From DATDMG01 sp036518955 (GTDB lineage: Bacteria; Actinomycetota; Actinomycetes; Actinomycetales; Kineosporiaceae): 17,438 nt of DNA. The notes beneath the pieces are model-generated. The model was not told the origin of the DNA. It did not search any database and was given only the letters and a program-made list of their open reading frames with translations. Positions within the stretch are counted from its first letter, which is position 1. Every line of letters begins with the position of its first letter. The stretch covers positions 1-17,438 of the forward strand of contig DATDMG010000213.1 of NCBI GenBank assembly GCA_036518955.1, written 5' to 3'. A program made the translations under genes and the position numbers. This document shows positions 13,801 to 17,438 of this stretch, piece by piece.

Positions 13801-15797
13801 CGGAACCGCACCGCCGACGCGTTCGCTTCGGGCGCGATCACCAGCAGCCCCTTCTCCAGCGCCGGTGCCAGTATCCCGTCGAGCGCGAGCTCGGGTCGAC
13901 CCGTTCCGGCCAGGCCCTGGCCGAGCTCGGACAGCCCGATCGCCAGCAGCTCGAGTTCGACCTCCGTGCCGAGACAGGCCATCAAACCCAGGGCGTCCCG
14001 GGTGGGCTGCGGGAGGGCCGCGAGGCGGGCGGCGAACAAGGACAGGATGTCGCCCTGACCGATCGGCCGGTCCAGCCCATCGGTGTCCCACGTCCACCCG
14101 TCGTCGGCCAGCTGCAGGACCCCTTCGTGGCGAAGCATGTTGAGGAATTCGACGGTGGCGAAGGGGTTGCCGTCGGTGTGCCGACGGACGGCGTCCACCA
14201 GCGTTCCGACGTCGCCGGGCGGTTGGCGAATCATCCCCCCGATCATCTCGGCGAGATCCGCGGGCGGCAGGTTGGCGAGGTGCACCTCCACCGGTGGGGA
14301 CGGTCCCCGCCGCCAGCGGGCCAGCAGGACCGACAGTGGATGCGCCGCATCCACCTCGCCGTGCCGGTAGGTGCCGACCAGGAGCAGACCGGCGGGGCCA
14401 TCGTCGCCGAGCAGGTCGTCGACAAGATCCAGCGGTGCCTGGCCTGCCCACTGCAGGTCGTCCAGCACGAGAACGAGCGGGCGATCCGGCTGGACCACCG
14501 CCCGGAGCAGGTCGAACTTGACGCGGCGCAGGAGGGGTGGCGCGTGGGTCGGGTGGGTGTCCTCGGAGCTGGCGGGTACCCCGAGGACGGCCTGGAACTC
14601 CGGCAGGACGGCGGCGAGGACGCCGGCGCGTCGGCCGAGCGCGGTCAGGATGCGGGCGCGTACCGGCGACAGCCGGGTCTCGGGTTCGGCCAGCAGGAGG
14701 CGGCCGAGATCGCGCAATGCGTGCCGGACCGAACTGGAGTCCCGGCCCGGTCGGAACTGGTCGGACGTCCCGCGAATCAGCCAGCCCCCGGCCGTGGTGA
14801 CCAGCGGACGCAGCTCGTCCACGAGCGCCGTCTTGCCGACCCCGGGCGCGCCGCTGATGAAGACCGCGCGACACCGGCCCTCGATCGCGGCCCCCAGCGC
14901 ATCGTGCAGGGCGCGGATCTGGGTCGACCGCCCGACGAGCTGCGGGCCGGGCGTCAGCCGGGACGCGAAGTCGTGCGCGCCCGGGCGGAACGGGCCGACC
15001 TGCCTCGCCGGCGCGCGACGGATTCCGTGCAGGTCGTGCAGCAGCCCCTCGGCGCTCTGGTACCGCCGCCCGGGTTCCTTCTCCAGGAGGTGGGCAAGGA
15101 TGTCCGACAGCGGGACGGACACGTCGGGGTTGAGGCTGCACGCGGGCGTCGGCACCTGGGTGAGGTGCGCGTGGATCAGCTGGAGCGGATCGCTGTCGTC
15201 GAACGGGAGGACGCCGGTCGCCGCCTGGTACAGGGTGACGCCGAGCGCGTACAGGTCGGCGCGGGAATCCACCGGCCACCCGGTACGTCCCGTCTGCTCC
15301 GGAGCGAGGTACTGCCCTGTTCCGGTCCATTCCTGCTGGTGGGTGGCGGTCGTCCGGTCCTGGCTGACGGTGCCTGCCGCGTCGAAGTCGATGAGGCAGG
15401 GTCGGGGCGGATCGCCATACATGATCACGTTCGACGGGTTGATGTCCCGGTGCACCACCCCCCGCCGGTGCACCATCGCGAGGATCCCGGCCAGCTGCGA
15501 GGCAAGGTCCGCCAGCGGGCCCGGTCCGAGCGCTCCCTCACCGAGGCGCACCGCGAGCGGCTGTCCGCCGCAATCCTCCAGCAGCAACCCGCCGCGATCC
15601 GAGCTCGACACCAGGTGGGGCACCCCTGGCACGCCGGCGAGGCGCCGCAGGATCGCCCGTTCGTGCCGGAGCCGTCGTCCGGCGTCGGGGCCGAGCGGCT
15701 GCTTGCGGATCGCGGTCAGCGGCACGCCGTCAGACCCCACCAGAGCGACGCGGGTCACCCGGGCACGTTCACCCTCGTGCAGCAACTCCCCGTCCAC
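10818..15797 (-). CDS. Ser/Thr kinase - AAA ATPase - GAF - diguanylate cyclase (GGDEF) fusion
   Basis: This 1659-residue cytoplasmic signalling protein combines two output types. Residues 1-260 are a Ser/Thr kinase: K32 near the ATP lysine position, E46, HRDINPSN with D118 and N123, DFD in place of DFG (D137), and APE at 165-167; the glycine loop is poor. Residues about 285-560 are a STAND/AAA-type ATPase with Walker A GAPGVGKT (316-323) and Walker B LVLVLDD (441-447). A long helical, TPR-like part runs to about 1280. A GAF domain spans about 1295-1455, and a linker helix (1462-1495) leads into a GGDEF domain starting DPLTGLANRRR (1496). GGEEF at 1572-1576 is the intact active-site form, and RGSD at 1563-1566 is the RxxD product-inhibition site. 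It probably makes c-di-GMP. The start GTG 15797 has GGGAGG only 3 nt upstream; the frame stays open to 15950 but those residues are not domain-like. No transmembrane segment is evident. Confidence 0.9.
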   Translation of the reverse strand: MDGELLHEGERARVTRVALVGSDGVPLTAIRKQPLGPDAGRRLRHERAILRRLAGVPGVPHLVSSSDRGGLLLEDCGGQPLAVRLGEGALGPGPLADLASQLAGILAMVHRRGVVHRDINPSNVIMYGDPPRPCLIDFDAAGTVSQDRTTATHQQEWTGTGQYLAPEQTGRTGWPVDSRADLYALGVTLYQAATGVLPFDDSDPLQLIHAHLTQVPTPACSLNPDVSVPLSDILAHLLEKEPGRRYQSAEGLLHDLHGIRRAPARQVGPFRPGAHDFASRLTPGPQLVGRSTQIRALHDALGAAIEGRCRAVFISGAPGVGKTALVDELRPLVTTAGGWLIRGTSDQFRPGRDSSSVRHALRDLGRLLLAEPETRLSPVRARILTALGRRAGVLAAVLPEFQAVLGVPASSEDTHPTHAPPLLRRVKFDLLRAVVQPDRPLVLVLDDLQWAGQAPLDLVDDLLGDDGPAGLLLVGTYRHGEVDAAHPLSVLLARWRRGPSPPVEVHLANLPPADLAEMIGGMIRQPPGDVGTLVDAVRRHTDGNPFATVEFLNMLRHEGVLQLADDGWTWDTDGLDRPIGQGDILSLFAARLAALPQPTRDALGLMACLGTEVELELLAIGLSELGQGLAGTGRPELALDGILAPALEKGLLVIAPEANASAVRFRHDRIQRAAFGSLTPAARDALRLRLARRLAALPERTMTAAEQYLDVISAVTDVAERRAVAPLLQEAAHQARQLGDAVLVERLLAAATDLLDTLPELTAADERLRFSIAADRHAALFALARFEEMDQLYAALAPPEADPVRRADLACVQIRSLTNRELAAEALALGMETLAALGHPAPGTADLAAAIERGLDAIVAWVGSGSEADDVRRGTNQDPRLAAVARVINRTIPAAFFAGAAVTPWLITEAAQVWAQGGPAPWLVGPLMRSTFATIARREDYRTGYLAARRALTAAQALGYDVEYERYLFSLAAGPWFAPLETSIDEARRAREDLLRTGRANDASYTFFVSVCYLLECTPTLQELLDEVQSGLALTERTGNDHVAAVLTPYRQAVLALQGRTGTPGGFDDDSFEERRHLEALSTNPTAAAHFHSVRALTAAVFGDQASLLHHAGAATSLIHTARPTQVSTRAHLLQALALARSMEAAGTDDGLLASFDRHLEWVCRRAADAPANFLHLRYWLEAERAWFAQDFARADQTFDRAQREAASRRRPWQQALIAERRAAFHLGHGMEHAARLALGEAHQAYQEWGASGKVAQLGADHPYLRTGTSAQRAGAGTTRMSGISADAIDMLAVLRASQALSSETTLDRLQARLVDVVGALTGATEVRLLLRDPDAEGWVLSWGEPGSDGGEAVGGEVEHPAAVELSLEEAAAAGLLPGSAVRYVQRTGTPLLVQDATRDDRFASDPFLQGLEACSLLVTPILSRGVPSAMLILLNRHACGAFSIDRQDIVHLLAGQLSVTLENARLYAALERKVAERTQALTAANQQLEQLAVTDPLTGLANRRRFTQALAVEWRRCLHAADPIAVAMIDVDQFKQYNDHYGHPAGDRCLVTVAGTIRNSIRGSDLVARYGGEEFCVILPRTGRNTAATIAERIRAAVADLDEPHERATHGRVTVSIGVATLVPGPGSSPEQLLLQADLSLYRAKHTGRNQVATPVLP

Positions 15798-16102
15798 GGA
15801 CCTCCCTTCGACGCCCGACGCGGCCCTGTGCCCGGACCTCGCATCGACCCTGGTGGCGTCGACGGCTGACCTGCGGTCGCCCTGACAGCGCGCCGCGCGC
15901 CCGTGCCGGCAGGCGCCGCACCGTCGAGGGGTTCGCTCGGTGGCCGGCACCGGGGGTATCGGACGTCGCGACCGATTCCTTGACCCGGCACAGCTGACGC
16001 CGTCGGCCGCACGACCGGGCGGTTGCTGCGGGTCGGTCGGGCGTGGCCGGCACGGGTGTGGTCCCGACCGGCCGGCCCGGCCCGGTTCCGTCGCCGGCGT
16101 CG
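15798..16102. other. Non-coding gap before the kinase-GGDEF gene
   Basis: There is no gene here that I can support. An 8-bp inverted repeat (16034-16041 with 16063-16070, CGGTCGGG/CCCGACCG, 21-nt interior) lies 33-69 nt past the dehydrogenase stop and might act in termination. The promoter of the large signalling gene should also be in this stretch; no convincing -10/-35 pair was found by eye. Confidence 0.5.
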
Positions 16103-17119
16103 TCAGCCGGTCAGCTCGATGACCGCCTTGACCACGCTGCCGGGTTCGGCGGCGAGCCGCGGCAGGTCCTGCACGACCGCGGCGAGCGAGGTCCGGTGGT
16201 TCACCCAGCTCACCGCGTCGAGGAGCCCGCCCCGGACGGCGGCCAGCACCTCCTGCCAGTCCTGCGGGGTGGCGTTGCGGGAGGCGTGCAGGTCGAGCTC
16301 ACGGGCGTGGAAGCCGGGGTTGTGGAACGTCAGCGTGGCGGTGGTGTGGCCGACGAGGACCAGCGTGCCCCCGGAACCCACCAGCTCGAACGCGGCCTCC
16401 ATCGAGGCCCGGCTGCCGCTGGCGTCGAAGACCAGGGACGGCAGGGCGCCGCCGGTGTGCTCGAGCAGGGCATCGGTGAAGTGCTCGTCGACGATGACGG
16501 CGTCGAGCCCGGACCTGCCGGCGAAGGCGACGCGATCGACCGAGATGTCGGCGACCAGCAGGCGGCTCACCCGGTGCCGAGCCGACTGCGCGACGGCCAG
16601 CCCGATCGGCCCGGCCCCGAGGACGAGAACGGTGTCGTCCGGCTGGGGACGGCCACGGGAGACCGCGTGCCAGCCGATCCCGAGCGTCTCGACGAGCACC
16701 AGCTGGTCGAGACTGAGCCCCCCGCCCTGGAACAGTTGGGCCGCCGGGAGCACCATGCGTTCCCGCAGCCCACCCGGGCGGGTGACGCCGAGCACCTGGA
16801 TCCCCTCGCAGCAGTTGCTCCGGCCCCGGCGGCACACCGGGCAGGCGCCGCAGGACAGGTACGGCATCACCGCGCAGAGGTCACCCGGCCGGACCGTGGT
16901 CACCCCGGCGCCCACGGCCAGCACCTCCACCGCCAGCTCGTGACCGAGGATGCACGGGTAGGCGATGAAGTTCTGGGTCCCGGCGTAGGCGTGGTAGTCG
17001 GTGCCGCAGATACCGACGCGACGGACGGTGACGAGCGCCTCCTCGGGGCCGGGGTCCGGCTCCTCGGGGTGCTCGACCAGGTCGAGCCTCCCCGGCCCGG
17101 TCAACACTGCGGCGTGCAT
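16103..17119 (-). CDS. Zinc-dependent medium-chain sugar/polyol dehydrogenase
   Basis: This is an NAD(P)-dependent oxidoreductase of the medium-chain alcohol dehydrogenase family, 338 residues. The catalytic zinc ligands are C38 (GICGTD), H60 and E61 (GHE). The structural zinc cluster is C90-x2-C93-x2-C96-x7-C104. The nucleotide fold carries the GAGPIG motif (VLVLGAGPIGLAVAQ), followed by a strand ending in Asp (LLVADIS), which usually favours NAD. The length fits the sorbitol / L-idonate / threonine dehydrogenase branch, which oxidises secondary alcohols of sugars, polyols or sugar acids. ATG 17119 has an AAGGGA site about 5 nt upstream. It lies 80 nt after a ribose-type ABC binding-protein gene on the same strand, so it probably oxidises the imported sugar or polyol. 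The exact substrate cannot be read from the sequence. Confidence 0.9.
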   Translation of the reverse strand: MHAAVLTGPGRLDLVEHPEEPDPGPEEALVTVRRVGICGTDYHAYAGTQNFIAYPCILGHELAVEVLAVGAGVTTVRPGDLCAVMPYLSCGACPVCRRGRSNCCEGIQVLGVTRPGGLRERMVLPAAQLFQGGGLSLDQLVLVETLGIGWHAVSRGRPQPDDTVLVLGAGPIGLAVAQSARHRVSRLLVADISVDRVAFAGRSGLDAVIVDEHFTDALLEHTGGALPSLVFDASGSRASMEAAFELVGSGGTLVLVGHTTATLTFHNPGFHARELDLHASRNATPQDWQEVLAAVRGGLLDAVSWVNHRTSLAAVVQDLPRLAAEPGSVVKAVIELTG

Positions 17120-17156
17120 CTGGTCCCTTCCGTCGAGCCGTCAGGCGGCCCCCGAG

Positions 17157-17195
17157 ACCGGTTCGCCGGCGGCGGGGCGCCGCCGGCGAACCGGT
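17157..17195. terminator. Strong 17-bp hairpin after the sugar-binding-protein gene
   Basis: The arms at 17157-17173 and 17179-17195 are exact reverse complements over 17 bp with a GGGGC loop. The stem begins 5 nt beyond the stop codon of the binding-protein gene on the minus strand and ends 38 nt before the dehydrogenase start. No U tract follows. It may stop most transcripts or shield the 3' end of the binding-protein message from decay, so that more binding protein than dehydrogenase is made, as seen in other binding-protein operons. Confidence 0.72.
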
Positions 17196-17199
17196 GCCC

Positions 17200-17438
17200 T
17201 CAGTGGAACTGGGTGAAGGTGGCGGCGTTGTCCTTGGTCACCAGCTCGGTGCCGGTGTCGATGAAGGCATCGACCGGCTGACCCTGCACCGCCTTCACGG
17301 CGGCCTCCACGCCGAGCGCCGCCATCTTGCCGGGGAACTGGGCCATGGTGGCCGTCATGTCGCCCGCCGTGATGGCCTTGGCGGCGTCCGGAAGCCCGTC
17401 GTAGCCCATCACGAGCACCTTCTTGCCCTTCTGCTTGG
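17200..17438 (-). CDS. Sugar ABC transporter substrate-binding protein, C-terminal fragment
   Basis: Only the last 79 codons are inside the window; the gene continues past the right edge. The visible part reads KVLVMGYDGLPDAAKAI, then MTATMAQFPGKMAALGVEAA, then IDTGTELVTKDNA. This matches the C-terminal lobe of RbsB-type (Peripla_BP_4) binding proteins for ribose, xylose and related sugars: the GYDG strand and the QFP segment line the sugar site and hinge. Family members are exported lipoproteins in Gram-positive bacteria, but the signal is not visible here. The frame is open to base 17438, so the GTG at 17418 is an internal codon, not the start. Permease and ATPase genes would be expected further right. 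Confidence 0.9.
   Translation of the reverse strand, partial: KQKGKKVLVMGYDGLPDAAKAITAGDMTATMAQFPGKMAALGVEAAVKAVQGQPVDAFIDTGTELVTKDNAATFTQFH

Noticed and set aside
12012..15869. 1285-codon open frame on the plus strand, and long frames at 14371-15885 (+) and 12793-15330 (-)
   Set aside because: All lie over the kinase-ATPase-GGDEF gene, whose frame has clear domains. The alternatives are Gly/Arg/Pro-rich with no domain motif, as expected from GC-skewed codons read in other frames.
15798..15950. N-terminal extension of the kinase-GGDEF protein, containing CGAC-x4-RAARC
   Set aside because: It looked briefly like a small zinc motif, but a ribosome site precedes GTG 15797 and the kinase fold starts there; the extension is Arg/Ala-rich.
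1..17438. CRISPR, tRNA, rRNA, insertion sequence or prophage content
   Set aside because: No regularly spaced direct repeats, cloverleaf, transposase or integrase motif was seen on either strand.

Overview
This is a GC-rich (about 70%) chromosomal segment of an actinobacterium. The third-position GC bias, GTG/TTG start candidates, mostly TGA stops and long antisense shadow frames all point that way. The gene types (secreted GH15 glucosidase, very large kinase/ATPase/GGDEF signalling protein, RbsB-type sugar-binding protein) would fit a soil actinobacterium, but the genus cannot be fixed from the sequence alone. I see no rRNA, tRNA, CRISPR array, insertion sequence or phage gene.

Layout, left to right. 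Bases 14-1354 (+) encode a 12-helix MFS transporter of the MosC/YbjJ type. After a non-coding gap that ends in a perfect 12-bp dyad comes a secreted GH15 glucodextranase/glucoamylase (1712-3997, +). It faces a LuxR-type response regulator (4127-4927, -) whose receiver lacks the phospho-acceptor Asp. Bases 5382-7815 (-) hold four consecutive exported proteins that I cannot assign to any family: two tandem paralogues with four matching cysteines, one signal-peptide protein with extra membrane segments, and one small two-cysteine protein. An AT-richer patch about 180 nt upstream carries a GGAAT-N18-GTT (SigR/SigH-like) match overlapping a dyad. This cluster is the best candidate here for an undescribed system.

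Bases 8398-9845 (-) are two overlapping genes for small membrane proteins. Bases 10345-10743 (+) encode a short PLDc_N-like/SHOCT membrane protein. It converges on a 1659-residue protein (10818-15797, -) that joins a Ser/Thr kinase domain, an AAA/NACHT-like ATPase, a helical region, a GAF domain and a diguanylate cyclase domain with intact GGEEF and RxxD motifs. Bases 16103-17438 (-) are the end of a sugar-uptake operon: the 3' end of a ribose-type ABC substrate-binding protein, then a strong 17-bp hairpin, then a zinc-dependent sugar/polyol dehydrogenase.

Working together. The dehydrogenase and binding protein probably serve uptake and oxidation of one sugar or polyol. The GH15 enzyme would release glucose from dextran or starch outside the cell. 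The response regulator and the kinase-GGDEF protein are signalling proteins whose targets cannot be read from this window. The four-gene exported cluster is likely co-transcribed and acts at or outside the membrane; its function is unknown.
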